The position numbers and the translations under genes were made by a program. The notes below the pieces were generated by a model, which was given only the letters and a program-made list of their open reading frames with translations, did not search any database and had not been told where the DNA came from. Positions 1 through 10,499 of a stretch of DNA of 64,000 bases are shown here, one piece after another. Within the stretch, counting starts at the first letter, position 1. Each line of letters starts with the position of its first letter. The DNA lies in contig CM055103.1 in NCBI GenBank assembly GCA_029204225.1, forward strand, positions 47,070,703 through 47,134,702. Direction: 5' to 3'. The DNA comes from Diphasiastrum complanatum. Its lineage: Eukaryota; Streptophyta; Lycopodiopsida; Lycopodiales; Lycopodiaceae.

Positions 1-544
1 CAATTAGTTGCTCAACTTTATGGATGTAGTATCTTTTACTTTAGTCATTCAAAAAAACAAATTGTTGAAGGTATGACAGAATGCTTCTCCCTTTCTTGTT
101 TGTGCTTCCTAAAAAAAACTGATAACGAAAGGTCACACCTGAATGTTTGTAGATGAGGTATCTTGGGGGGCTTTTATTGTTGTTTTTTCGTAGAGATTTA
201 TTTCTTTATATCATAACCACAAGAGAAAAGTGTTTTCAGTCCATAGCTATGTTTAAACAATATGTAAAAATGTTTATACAAAGTGTACGGAGTATGCTAA
301 ACTACTTGCTTGTGAAATCTCGGTAGAGAGAATACCTTTGTTTGGAGTGCGAAGTCATTTGCTCTTAAAATGAACCAAACTGTGAATGATAACAGGCCAT
401 AGTTACCGAACAGTGCTACATTATCACATAAACCGATAAGCATTTAGTATCGCATAGTGTAGGTATGTTAGAGAGGATGCAATGATAGATAGTCCAGAGA
501 GTGTATACATTTACTTAAGAGTTGAGCCAAAAAGCCATCTTCTA
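1..544. other. Unassigned AT-rich sequence
   Basis: No reading frame, RNA gene or recognisable transposon domain is seen here. The composition is AT-rich with scattered A-runs. It leads directly into the TCCATYRCTGG motif cluster. Confidence 0.4.
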
Positions 545-1034
545 TCCATTGCTGGATGATATAAAATATGTATACATGAAGCTTTAGAGAATAAAAAGTT
601 TTTTTAGCTTGTTGTCCATCACTGGACAACAAGCAAGTTTACTTATAAGTGCATAAAAAGTGATTGCTCATATCGTCCATCGCTGGATAGTAGGAGTGTT
701 GTAAGCAAAGAGCGAGTAGGTACAAACTGTTTGTTGTCCATTGCTGGCCAGGTTACACCTCAACCTTAGAATCCATCACTAGCCAAAGGAAGTGTATGCA
801 ATCTGTCCATTGTTGGACATGTACAAATTTTCAAGAAGGCAAAGATAAAGCCTTTCTATTGTTACCCATACTAAGAAGCAAGTAAAGTATTTAGATGAAA
901 ATGCGGATAGTTGATTCATTGCTGCCACACAAGTATTTCCACAATGGGATGTGAGAAAACAATATGCTACGATCACGGCCAGTGAGGCACGTTTTAAATT
1001 TTCTACTAGAAAGCATGATCTCTCCATCGCTGGC
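545..1034. repeat. Cluster of recurring 12-bp motif TCCATYRCTGGM
   Basis: The motif recurs at 545-556, 615-626, 676-687, 737-748, 772-783 (one base off), 806-817, 915-926 (weak) and 1023-1034, with a further diverged copy at 1595-1606. Start-to-start spacings are 70, 61, 61, 35, 34, 109 and 108 bp. The copy at 611-630 sits in a perfect 8-bp inverted repeat, GTTGTCCA with TGGACAAC around TCAC. All copies face the same way. It could be a decayed minisatellite or repeated protein-binding sites. No coding function is supported. Confidence 0.6.
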
Positions 1035-1242
1035 AGGTTAACATTTTACCATAAAAAGTTGAAACAAAGACCTCCTTTGTTGAGTATACTTAACCATATT
1101 TGAGAGGAAACCTACAAAAGCATCATACTGAATGCTACAAGTATTATAAGAGCGAGCCATTGTAGTAAAATGGTAAATGAAAAAGCACTTACCATAAGAA
1201 TTCGTTTGCCAAATGATGAGCTGATAGGGTGCAATTGCAGTA

Positions 1243-1244
<2 letters not shown>

Positions 1245-1331
<87 letters not shown>
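1245..1331. repeat. (GA)n microsatellite
   Basis: About 43 uninterrupted AG dinucleotides. The Arg-Glu and Ser-Leu reading frames across it are repeat artefacts, not genes. Confidence 0.97.
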
Positions 1332-1332
<1 letters not shown>

Positions 1333-1642
1333 GAAATCTTAACAGTGTAGTGTAGAATACTCGTCGAAAACTGCATGCCTCATAATGTCATACAGTGTAG
1401 TTTCTAGGAAGGTTTGAGTGGGAGAGGGAAAACAAATTTCCCTCCAAATAGGATTTTAAATTGAAAAAGTCTTGTAGTGTTTTTTTGAAACTTTCGGTGG
1501 GAAATTCCTTTAGTCAAGTGAAAGCCAATTTGTATGAAAGTTTAGAAGGCTACTTGGACCTTGTATTTTTTAAGAGGTAATGTGTCAGTTGTTGTCCATT
1601 GTTCGATAGCGAAGCAGGGTAAAGGTAAACGAAGGAGCATCC

Positions 1643-1644
<2 letters not shown>

Positions 1645-1704
<60 letters not shown>
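1645..1704. repeat. (GA)n microsatellite
   Basis: About 30 AG dinucleotides, a second tract 314 bp after the first. Confidence 0.97.
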
Positions 1705-1706
<2 letters not shown>

Positions 1707-2049
1707 CACTAAATGATAATTATATTCACTAAGCATATGCGTGGGTAACCATGCAAGCTAGCTAATAGGTTACATGTGGTCTGTGTGCTAGGTGTATTTA
1801 TTGCTTGTAGATTGAGTCTTGTAGGCATAGTTCTTGTTAGTTTCTAAGAGTAGTTAATGGTCTATGTAGGGTTGATGTTATAGGTGTACCATCATGTAGG
1901 TCCACACTTGGTAGCAATATATTGAAATTCCATGGAAGATAAGGTAATAGAAGTTTGTTTTCTACTATTCCATAAAATAGGACCTTTATTGAGCAAAAGT
2001 AGAAGACTAGTTGTAGACTTCTTTGTATCCACATCCCTTGCATACTTCT
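1705..2049. other. Unassigned sequence before a copia RT relic
   Basis: No gene is supported. The right end probably contains eroded upstream parts of the copia reverse-transcriptase relic that becomes recognisable from about 2050. Confidence 0.3.
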
Positions 2050-2440
2050 ATAAGACTAATACTATCATATGCAGCAATAGTAGATCCGAAAATCCATCAA
2101 ATGAATGTCCAAAACACATTCTTGAATGGAATAACAGATGAAGATATATAGATGTACCAACCTAAAGGCTATGAACTCAAGGGTGAGGAGCACATGGTGT
2201 GTAATCTCCATAAATTTTTGTATGGACTCAAGCAATCACTGAGAGCATGGCTTGATAGGATCAACAGGCTTTACTCCTAGCTCGACTTTCTCCAATGTTT
2301 AGTACAAAGGATCCGGAGTTGGTAATTCTTTTGTCGTTATTATAGTGTATGTTGATGACTCTTTACTCTTCAGTCTTAACATCAAGCTAATGAAAGATGC
2401 CAAGAGAATGCTATCAAATGATTTTGAGACTCTTCAAAAG
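2050..2440 (+). pseudogene. Ty1/copia reverse-transcriptase relic
   Basis: Conceptual translation in shifting frames gives the classic copia RT order: HQMNVQNTFLNG (copia HQMDVKTAFLNG), a YQPKGYE segment, LHKFLYGLKQSLRAW (LKKALYGLKQAPRAW), and finally YVDDSLLFS, which carries the catalytic YVDD box. At least one in-frame stop follows the FLNG segment and there is a frameshift before YVDD, so it cannot make a working enzyme. Integrase, RNase H and gag are not recognisable beside it. It may belong to the same insertion as the LTR at 5363-5824, which has the same orientation, but the 2.9 kb between them carries no RNase H that I can see. Confidence 0.8.
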
Positions 2441-5362
2441 ACACTTTTCTGCTAGCAGAACAAATCCTTAGAGATAGGGCAAAAAGACTATTTTGGAGGG
2501 AAATATGGGCTACATTGGAGGTACACACATTTTGGTGGTCACGGGTGAAGTGCGAGGTGGTGTCAGTTGGAAGCCATTGGGCAAGATAGTGAGCTTGCAT
2601 TGGATGAGTTGTGCGTGGGACACGTAGAGGATGAAGAACGGGTCAATAATCACACTTTGGAGACTCTTGGAGAGTGGTGAGTGTGATGATTTTGCGGTTT
2701 TGCAGTTAGTAAGTCAATTTGATCAAGCCATTTTAGTTGTGGAGCAATGTATCAGGTTTGTCATCGAAGAGATACACTTCAACTGCCTATTCTGGGTAAG
2801 TCAAGTCAATTTGCCATATCATGATTGCATCAGAGATGCAGATTCTAGTGATAGTAGGGTGCATATCATTTGGTTTAGGCCATGGAAGATCTCACAAATT
2901 CACTCGGAGGGATATTGGCATGCACAGTTATGTGAGGGACTTGATGGTGGCTTTGGAGTTCACATCTCAGTGTATTCTCAGGGAGTGGTTTGGAACCATT
3001 CACAGGAGCAGCTTGGAACTATCTTGAGGGAATACAGGTGGGCACTATAGGGTAGATCATGGCTGGCATTGGAATACCTGATAGAGATAGCACTGCAGGA
3101 CGACATGGGATGATCATCAGGGGGCAACTATTTCATATTGGACTTGAGTCATTGGCATGGACAGGACCTACAGGTGGGATTCATGATGGAATCAGGAAGC
3201 TACAAATGCAAATGGGCAAAGCGTGAAGCTTTGAGAGCCAGCTCTAGGTTGGAGAGCTGATGGAGATCGCACAAGGTGTTATCGGAGGGCAAACACAGGG
3301 TGAGTGTTTTGCTAGCGATCTACTAGAGGGGACACTGATGGTGATGACTTCATCGTGTGCTCATTTGGGAGTACAGGATGGCATTACGACAGGGGGCCAG
3401 TCATTGGACATTGGCAGCGATGGGGAGGCATCTACTATCATAGGCGTGGATAAGCTATCTATAGCTTTTATGCTGTTAGCTGTATTTGCAGGAGTCTAGC
3501 TTGGCATAGGTGTTGGAATTTCCATGGTGCAAATTCTCAGGTGGTGAGATTAGGGATAATCCTAGAGGAAGTCACTCAAAGCCATATACCTCAGTACGAT
3601 CAGGGAGACATTTGTCCCGAGATCCCATGAGCGGCGACTCAAGGACAGGCTTGCGTTGGCATGGTGTCAGGTGTCACATAGCCAGGGAGAGCGAGGAAAT
3701 GCTAGGAGCCAGGTGAAGTAGGTGATGCTTTGGAGTTCAGCTTGTCTAATAGGATGGTGACCAGGATCGGAGACATCTGGTGAGCATAGTATGTGGATGA
3801 CGAGTCCATTGGGGTGGCACTCAAGGAGATGCTACAGTTGCTCAGGTATGATATGTCATTTGATGTATGGACAATGTTCTTCAGCTGGTGCATCATGTGT
3901 GGTGACCTAGGGACGGGTCCAGCCTACTTCGAGGTAGGTGGCATGGAGTGTACCTGGGGTGGTACATATCCTGAGGGCATGGAGTGCATTACGGGGTGAT
4001 GTGGATCCAGCATGCCCATGCTTGTGAGTGATGATGCTAATACTTTGGCGAGTGATCAGGTGAGCTGCATGGTTATATGCACAGTTATCTCTAAGTTGGC
4101 ATCACATGCTGTTTGTTATCCATCATCTTTTGGTAAGCAGGATGTAGATATTTGGTTAGATCCAGTCGACTCTAGTTGCACTACAGGTGGACATATTCTT
4201 GGGGAGCTATCACCAGGTAATGCCAATACTTGGTGATCAGATGGTATAGGGTACAGAATTTTGGAGATATCCTACCTGATATGCTATGGATCGTGGGTGA
4301 GTTTACATTGCGATGGTGGATCTAGTTTGCATTTATTTTGGCTTGGACGCTATGATGGATGTTGTGGTGAGGTAGGCTCCTTGGTGGGAGGCCTATGTAC
4401 TGGTCAAATTAGAGCTAGCAACGTCAAGCATGGGAAGTTGAGCCTACATGAGATGTAGGAGAGGCAAATCATCATGAGTATCGTTGGGAGATGGGCGAGC
4501 TACTTAGGTATAGCCTATGGTGAGTTTTGCATACATTCATTCATTGAGTCCTTGGGACTCTTGTGCTTGGAGGATGGGGAATGGATGGGAATCAGCTTTC
4601 AGGACTTATTGGACAGCTGGATATGCTTGGACATGAGGGCATCATATAACAGGTGCCAGTCATGGTTGAGGATCTGATTTAGTGACCAATGGTGTAGCAA
4701 TAGATCTACAGGTGGCACAAGTGTTGGTACGATAGGATACCACTTATGGGAAGGCCTCGGTCATGTATTTGACGCTTTATCATTCGTGTTGTTGCATGAG
4801 TGTGGGTGGGCTTGCATGTTACCTTGTCACGAGGGTCTAGATCTGAGTCAGAGTCATACGTGGTTGTACATTTGCTACGTATGAAACAAAGTAGTCATTT
4901 TATGCTCATTGACTTGTCATTATGTCTACTAACTGTCTATCTGGTGAGGGTACAATCTTATGGTGGCAATAAGATTTCCTCAAGTTGAGCCTTAGTCGCT
5001 CATTTATGTCAGTTTTACAGGTTTGTGCTTGTAAGTTTCTGATAGCATGTCAGCCTAGCTAGATGGAGGATGTAAGTCTCATGGTGGCAGTGAGATTTCC
5101 TCAGTTTGAGCCATGTCGATCATGTGGTCCACTTGTGTTCAAGTCGGATTGGGGACGAGTCAGTTGGTCAAGAGTGTGGTAGACACTCTATATGAGCATT
5201 GTGTTTGCATGATACTTTGTGTGCCAAACCTGATGGTTTGATGGTGTGCTTGAGTGTGAGTCAAGTACAGGGTAGTTGTGACATGCATAACATCTTTTGG
5301 ACACTCCAGACGCTACTGCAATTTATTTCTTTACTCCTATCACATTTGAGTTTAAGGGAGAG
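2441..5362. other. 2.9-kb non-coding, G+T-rich region upstream of an LTR
   Basis: Short frames of 60-140 codons occur in all phases, but none resembles a known protein and none keeps a consistent strand signal, so no gene is called. The plus strand is visibly G and T rich, and words such as ACAGGTGG recur. A local direct duplication (about 39 bp each, near 4953-4990 and 5070-5108) shares GGTGGCA and AGATTTCCTCA. Its position directly before a polypurine-like AAGGGAGAG and an LTR suggests the 3' internal part of a degenerate or non-autonomous retrotransposon. That is inference. Confidence 0.4.
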
Positions 5363-5824
5363 TGTTAGAAATCAGAGTTGATCTAATTCATATTTTGTAA
5401 GCTTCAAATGTGATACTGTAATTAGTATATAGTTAATTAGATTTACTGTATTTGTTGTGTTCGGGTCGTGACCCACTATTATCATAACATTCAGGCACTG
5501 ATCCCGTAGACGGCTACTTGGGTTAGCCAGGTAGCCACACATGTGGAGAAATTAGCTTGTAAAGTATATTTCTGATGGCATTTGCTATACTTAGGGGCAT
5601 GTCCTGAGTTTGTCACTATTTTAGCTCGTGTTGGGCCTTTTACTTAGATAGGTGCTTTTTTAGTGTGTTGACACTTGTCGAGCCCATGCATGTTGGGGCT
5701 TTTGCTATATGTACAGTTTTCTTTGTAATATAGTAAAGCTCTTGTTGTGCCATCTTTGAGAGCTTGTGAGGAGTGTCTATGGTGATTGATTGATGTGATC
5801 TGCATACTGCACTAGATCCTAACA
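5363..5824 (+). mobile_element. LTR (3' LTR or solo LTR), unassigned family
   Basis: The 462-bp segment begins TGTTAGAAATC and ends GATCCTAACA, giving the terminal TG...CA with a 6-bp inverted TGTTAG/CTAACA expected of an LTR. A purine tract, TTTAAGGGAGAG, sits immediately upstream as a polypurine tract would. No primer-binding site follows, so it is a 3' LTR of a plus-strand element or a solo LTR. No second copy is present in the window, so this is a structural call only. Confidence 0.65.
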
Positions 5825-5903
5825 GAATTTTAACACTATGAATGAGAGAAAGGAACCTGATAAATATAAGGTGCATCAAGCACTTATGAGTCACATTAGC
5901 AAA

Positions 5904-6154
5904 ATGTAATGGATTCTTTGTGCTGATTATGCCCAATTTTGGGGCTTTTTAAAAAGCATAAAATGTCACTGAATTTTTTTAAAAAAATTTCAAAAGTATG
6001 AAGCACATTCCAAACGTGGGTCAGACTGCGCGTCAATCCTCGTCAGACTGTGCGCGTCAGACTGCCATGTGGCAGTTTCTCATTGGTCCAAAAAAACCCA
6101 CACTGCTGATTATGCTTTGTAAATGGCATGTGGAAAAGTCAAAGACTCCATTAC
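5904..6154. repeat. Inverted-repeat mini-element, copy A (MITE-like)
   Basis: It starts TGTAATGGATTCTTTGTG and ends GTCAAAGACTCCATTACC, imperfect terminal inverted repeats of about 17 bp. The interior shares blocks with copies B and C: a TATKCCCA block, TTAAAAAGCA, an A-rich stretch, and GACTGCCATGTGGCAG followed by a TTGGTCCAAAAAAA-type block. No reading frame is credible. It is followed after 3 bp by a long palindrome, as in copy B. Confidence 0.6.
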
Positions 6155-6157
6155 CCA

Positions 6158-6284
6158 ATGGAAGGAGCCAGGCACAGGCCATTCTGCCCGGTTCGGCTTT
6201 CCAAAAAAATTTGGCCTCGACTCGAGCCTAAATTTTTTTGGAAAGCCGAACCGGGCAGAATGGCCTATGCCCGGCTCCTTCCAT
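6158..6284. repeat. Near-perfect 60-bp-arm palindrome (hairpin)
   Basis: The left arm from 6158 (ATGGAAGGAGCC...) and the right arm ending at 6284 (...GGCTCCTTCCAT) are reverse complements. Reading the outer 55 bp by eye I find two mismatches. The arms run almost to the centre at CTCGACTCGAG, so the loop is only a few bases. A transcript would fold into a long hairpin. The diverged palindrome at 10132-10266 is homologous and also sits right after a copy of the mini-element. Confidence 0.85.
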
Positions 6285-6394
6285 AATATAAAAAAGCCAT
6301 CACGCTATGCAGAGGAGGCCAAAAGTGAAAAAAATTGGCAAATACTGATCCAAGACAATATGGATTCTATCAAATGCCATGATATTTGACAGAT

Positions 6395-7248
6395 GGTGGA
6401 TCTTCTTGAAAGCAAAAATCCATTGGAAATAAATGTGGAAATGGATTGGTATACAAATGAAATAAATGCTAATGAAACTCTTGTGAAACACAAAGCAAGG
6501 CTTGTAGTGAAGAGGTATGCGTAGACAATGGCACAAACTACGAGGAGACATTTTCTCCTGTGGGTAAATGAAATTGTTATGCATGATCATCACATTGGAA
6601 GCTAGGTTTGGATGGAATCTACATCAAATGGATGTAAATTCTACATTCTTGAATGGAAAATTTGAGAAAGAAGTGTATATGCAATAACTAACCAAGTGGC
6701 TTTGTTAGACAAGGCAATGAGAAAAATGTGTGCAAACTAGAAAAAAAGTCTTCTATGGTTTGAAACAAGCACCACGCACTTGGTATAGTCACTTTGATGA
6801 GTGTCTCTAACCTAGAAGTTTGATATGCAGTTCCTCTGATTTTAATCTTTACTATTTTTCACGTGACTCTAGTATCACCCTGATAGTGTTATATGTGGAT
6901 AGATCTCATAATCACTAGCAATGATGACAATCTCATCAATAAAGAAAAAATTGCCCTCTAGCTTTGATATGATAGATCTAGAGTTGAAGCATTATTGTCT
7001 TGGAGTAGAAGTGGATGGTATCACACTTACACAAATGAAGCATGTGAACAAGATTCTCAAATGCTTCAAAATTTGTGATAGTAAGCTAGTATCTACACCA
7101 GTTGAAGTTGGTAGGAAGCTATGTAATGAGGATAAGAGTGAGCTGATTGATTCTACTTTTTATCAAGTAGTTGGATGCTTAATTGACCTTACTACTACTC
7201 GTCCTTACATAAGTTATGCTGTAAGCTTGGTAAGCCAATTTATGTTGT
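6395..7248 (+). pseudogene. Ty1/copia reverse-transcriptase relic
   Basis: Successive copia RT blocks are readable in different frames: HKARLVVKRYA, NLGWNLHQMDVNSTFLNG, FYGLKQAPRTWY, LIVLYVD where the YVDD box is broken to YVDR, and then an open stretch (6921-7250) with LKHYCLGVEV and RPYISYAVSLVSQFM. The last block is the start of the connection to RNase H. Several stops and frameshifts and the loss of the second catalytic aspartate mean it is dead. It ends abruptly at about 7248, where an LTR fragment of an opposite-strand copia begins. Confidence 0.85.
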
Positions 7249-7262
7249 AAGCCTAGTAAGCT

Positions 7263-7364
7263 GTTCTATCAAACTATCAATAGTCTGAGAAATCTCGATA
7301 AGTCAAGAATTCTCGATAGTTCAAGACTGTTGAAAAAGGGTCGTTGAGTTCACCATTTCCAACA
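7263..7364 (-). mobile_element. 3' LTR fragment of minus-strand copia
   Basis: On the minus strand the segment begins TGTTGGAAATGG directly after the polypurine tract CAAGAGGGAG (plus 7365-7374), as a 3' LTR should. It is cut after about 100 bp at the junction with the plus-strand RT relic. A related fragment lies at 8475-8536 and lacks about 35 bp present here. Confidence 0.6.
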
Positions 7365-8474
7365 CTCCCTCTTGAACAATACACCCTTTTCATCCGATTC
7401 CCATCGATTTTCTATGTCTTTCAAATAGTACTTTTTCCAATGGCTTTGTCAGAATATCTACAATCATATCTTCTGATCTAATGAATTCATCGTTAACCAT
7501 ATCACCTGGTTCGCCACTTTTGAGATTGCCACATATTTTGCTTCGCATGAAGACTAATCATTTGTCTACCTCTTGCAAGTCCAGCTCACTGCAGCTCCAC
7601 ACAGTAGTGGACATCCACCAGTTATCGATTTGCTACTGTCATTGCAACTTGCCTAGCTTGCATCGTTGTAGTTTCATAGAGTGAACTCGTGCAAATACAT
7701 TTGAGATACTATAAGATCCTTTTCAACATCTTCCAGTGTTGCATTCCAAGATTAGATGAAAACTGACTAAGTCCATAAACAGAAAATGCCAAATCATGTC
7801 CTGTACAAAATATGAGGTATAGACTCCCTATTAAATTCTGATATGGTATCTTCTGCATCGTCTCATGCTTCTACAAATGCTACGAACCTTCTGAAATCAT
7901 CAAATACTTCAGACTTCAACTTTAGATTTTATATACTAGTCATTCTACTGAAATCATCAATGAATGTTAGAAAGTATCTTGACCCTAAGAGAGAATTGAC
8001 CTTCATAGATCCACAGACATCCCAATGTACTAGCCCTAAAACATCTTTCGCGCTCCTCCCTTCATGAACGAATGGATCTCGATGTTGTTTACATTTCAAA
8101 CAAGCTTCCCAGAAATCTGAATTGGCACTTGTAACTTTAAGACCATTTACAAGGTCATTTTTGCTCATGTCATACAAATTCTTCATATTTAGATGATACA
8201 TTCACTTGTGCCACAAAGAATTTTCACCTTCAGATACATTCAATGCACTGTCGTAGTTGTTGACAATTCTTGCTTGCAGTTACAAGTTACATTATCTTAT
8301 TCCGACAACAGGTAATTTGTTCGATTTGTGATCCACCATTCTGCATGCCAAAATCTACCATCTTCGATACAGAGAGTAGGTCACTTTTTAAATTAGGTAC
8401 ATAGAGCCGATAGTTTCTTCAAATGTTCAATGGACGTTGTATTTGAAGCATATCGAACGTGTCATAGCTTGAGT
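7365..8474 (-). pseudogene. Minus-strand copia pol relic (integrase and RNase H parts)
   Basis: Reading the minus strand from high to low coordinates: LYVPNLKSDLLSVSKM is the protease-integrase linker, then the GAG-pre-integrase WHK.MYHLNMKNLYDM, then CLKCKQHRDPF (zinc-binding half), then HWDVCGSMKVNS and YFLTFIDDFSR of the integrase core. From about 7850 down to 7440 the C-terminal RNase H region is recognisable only weakly, so the reverse transcriptase between them appears deleted. Frames are broken repeatedly. The fragment is bracketed by two same-direction LTR-like pieces. Confidence 0.75.
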
Positions 8475-8536
8475 GTTCTATCAAACTATAAATAGTTCGA
8501 GACTGTTGGAAGAGGGTTGTTAAGTTCACCATTTCC
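8475..8536 (-). mobile_element. LTR-like fragment related to 7263-7364
   Basis: The plus-strand segment starting GTTCTATCAAACTAT and ending GTTCACCATTTCC matches the ends of the fragment at 7263-7364, with one internal gap of about 35 bp. It lies upstream (in minus-strand sense) of the protease-integrase relic. Confidence 0.55.
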
Positions 8537-9625
8537 CTCATCTGAATCATCTAAATGGAGAATAGTGTATTCTGAACTCCTGGAGCCATCGATGGCGAAC
8601 AGTCTTGAGGTACTTTACCAAGCATTTTCTTTGTCAAAAGGTGCATAACATATTTGTTTCTCTTAGAACGGATCATGGCGGCGACTATAGGCCTCATAGT
8701 TAATATTTCTAATTTTTCTAATTTTCGATAGCTTTGAGCTAGTGAACAATACCTGATGCAACAAAAGAGAGAGAGACAGAGAGAGAGAGAGCGCAAAACT
8801 TGGAAAGAAGCTGATAAAAACGTTTATGATTTTTTCATCCCGGGACGGAAGACTGCTGAAAGTTAAGTATTGACAGGAGAACCCATTCCTTCATAGTTGC
8901 TTACCTACGATTTCTAACTCGAGCTTGCGAGTTGTAGCTTCCTGTCGAGAATGGTTACGATCGTCCTACCTAAAAGCGATGGCTGCAATAACAACCTCAT
9001 TATGTCAAACACACATAGATCAATGTTCTTACCAAACCTCAAGCACAAGCGCAAATCAAAAGTAAGTGATTTAAATAGGAGAGAACAAAGCGATTACGAC
9101 GATTAAGCTGAATTGTTATGATCAATGCGAAAGCGAGTTGTAGCAGCGACAGGCTCCTGGTAGCGTAGACGAACCGATCGCTGGACCAACGGTGGGTAAG
9201 GGGAGAAAAGGTGAGTCCGCGTGTATGAAAAGGAAAACGATAAATGGGAGCGCCGTGTGAGAATCATCTGGCAAAGCTACGTATATATGTATGTATCCAA
9301 TTTAGCAATTTATCTATGTATGTATCCAGTTTATCTAAAATCCAGTTTATCCAGCTTCCCATAACATAATTGTGGGTCAAATTTTTTTTAAAGGCGGTGC
9401 ATATAAAAAAATTTACCTCTTTTACACACAGCTTCCGTCTGGAAGGAGCTACGCCCTCGGGCGCAGCACTTTCCGAGACAGAAGGGCCTCAAAGCATGCC
9501 CTTCCCCCCCCCTCCCCCACCTGCCCCCCCAAAATGCCACCTTAGTGAGTTAAGCCTTTGCCCCGCACATAAAATCACTCTTGACATTTTAATGAAAAAA
9601 ATGGTTGAACCGCACACAACTAAAT
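8537..9625. other. Unassigned sequence with short GA tract and C-rich patch
   Basis: No gene is supported. An interrupted GA tract lies at 8766-8791. Near 9283-9355 the words GTATGTATCCA and CCAGTTTATC are locally repeated. Around 9487-9530 there is a C-rich patch. A minus-strand frame at 8551-8796 has no recognisable motif. Confidence 0.35.
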
Positions 9626-9675
9626 TTGTGGGGCACTCACTTATGCCAAATTGTGGGGCACCCACTTATGCTAAA
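9626..9675. repeat. 25-bp tandem duplication
   Basis: Two adjacent 25-bp units, 9626-9650 and 9651-9675, both begin TTGTGGGGCAC and end in an ACTTATGCYAAA block, differing at two positions. Confidence 0.9.
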
Positions 9676-9824
9676 GTGCCGAATTTTCTTTCTCTTCTCA
9701 AGGCACCTTGGGAAATCAAATTCATGTGAATTTAGAACCAAGATTTGTTTTGAGACGTGTTGTCATAATTCTCAAGTGGACAAACCAATAAAAAGGTTAA
9801 CACAAATCACATGAAAATTTTGAT

Positions 9825-9897
9825 GGAATGTGCATGTGGATAGCCAATGACGGGCTGCCACTTGCACATGCACATTTGTTGTTCACATGCACATTCC
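9825..9897. repeat. 14-bp perfect inverted repeat
   Basis: GGAATGTGCATGTG at 9825-9838 is the exact reverse complement of 9884-9897, with a 45-bp loop. It lies just left of mini-element copy B. Confidence 0.85.
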
Positions 9898-9901
9898 GTT
9901 C

Positions 9902-10129
9902 ACGTAAAGGATACTTTGTGCCTATTCTGCCCACTTTCTGAACATATTAAAAAGCAAAATAGGCATGTTTTTTTCAAAAAAAGAATTGCTGCTCGTTCTA
10001 GCCTACATGTCAAGAGTCAGGCGTCAGGTGCCAGACTGCCACGTGGTAGCGTCAGAGTGGTTGGAAAAAGTCAGACTCCTCCTTATGCTTCATAATGAGC
10101 ATGCAAAAATTTTCAAAGTATCCATTATG
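9902..10129. repeat. Inverted-repeat mini-element, copy B
   Basis: It begins CGTAAAGGATACTTTGTG and ends CAAAGTATCCATTATG, a terminal inverted repeat of about 16 bp with one mismatch. The interior shares the TATTCTGCCCA, ATTAAAAAGCA, TTTTTTCAAAAAA and GACTGCCACGTGG blocks with copy A. It is the clearest of the three copies and is about 228 bp long. Confidence 0.65.
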
Positions 10130-10131
10130 CA

Positions 10132-10266
10132 ATGGAAAGCGCTAGGCACAAGCCATTATGCCTGGTTTGGCTTTCCAAAAAAGTTTAGGCTCGACCCCTT
10201 CAGGCTTAGCCTAAAAATTCTAGAAATCCTTACCAGGCAGAATGGCATGTGCCCGGCCCATTCCAT
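10132..10266. repeat. Diverged palindrome following copy B
   Basis: The left arm from ATGGAAAGCGC and right arm ending TTCCAT at 10266 are homologous to the arms of the hairpin at 6158-6284 (CCATTMTGCC, GGCTTTCCAAAAAA, AGGCT blocks), but the two arms have diverged from each other, so the stem is imperfect. Confidence 0.65.
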
Positions 10267-10269
10267 AGT

Positions 10270-10460
10270 ACGTAATGGATACTTGGTGACTATTCTGCCC
10301 ATTTTTTGAATAGATTAAAAAGCAGAAATGTCATCTATTTTATTCAAAAAATAATTGGTGCACTTTCCAACCTGCGCATCAAGCGTCGGACTACCATGTG
10401 GCAGTTTTTAACTGGTCAAAAAAAGTCAAAGTGCTAATTATTTTTCATAAAAGAAGATTG
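10270..10460. repeat. Inverted-repeat mini-element, copy C (partial)
   Basis: CGTAATGGATACTT starts 4 bp after the palindrome of copy B, and the TATTCTGCCCATTTT, ATTAAAAAGCA and CTACCATGTGGCAG blocks follow in the same order as in A and B. The right terminal repeat is eroded and no palindrome follows. Confidence 0.55.
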
Positions 10461-10499
10461 TTTATGTGGGAGAAAAATTGACACCCACTCAGTTCACAT

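Noticed and set aside
1038-1376. 112- and 61-codon frames of poly(Ser-Leu) or poly(Arg-Glu)
   Set aside because: They are translations of the (GA)n microsatellite; a dinucleotide repeat leaves every frame open.
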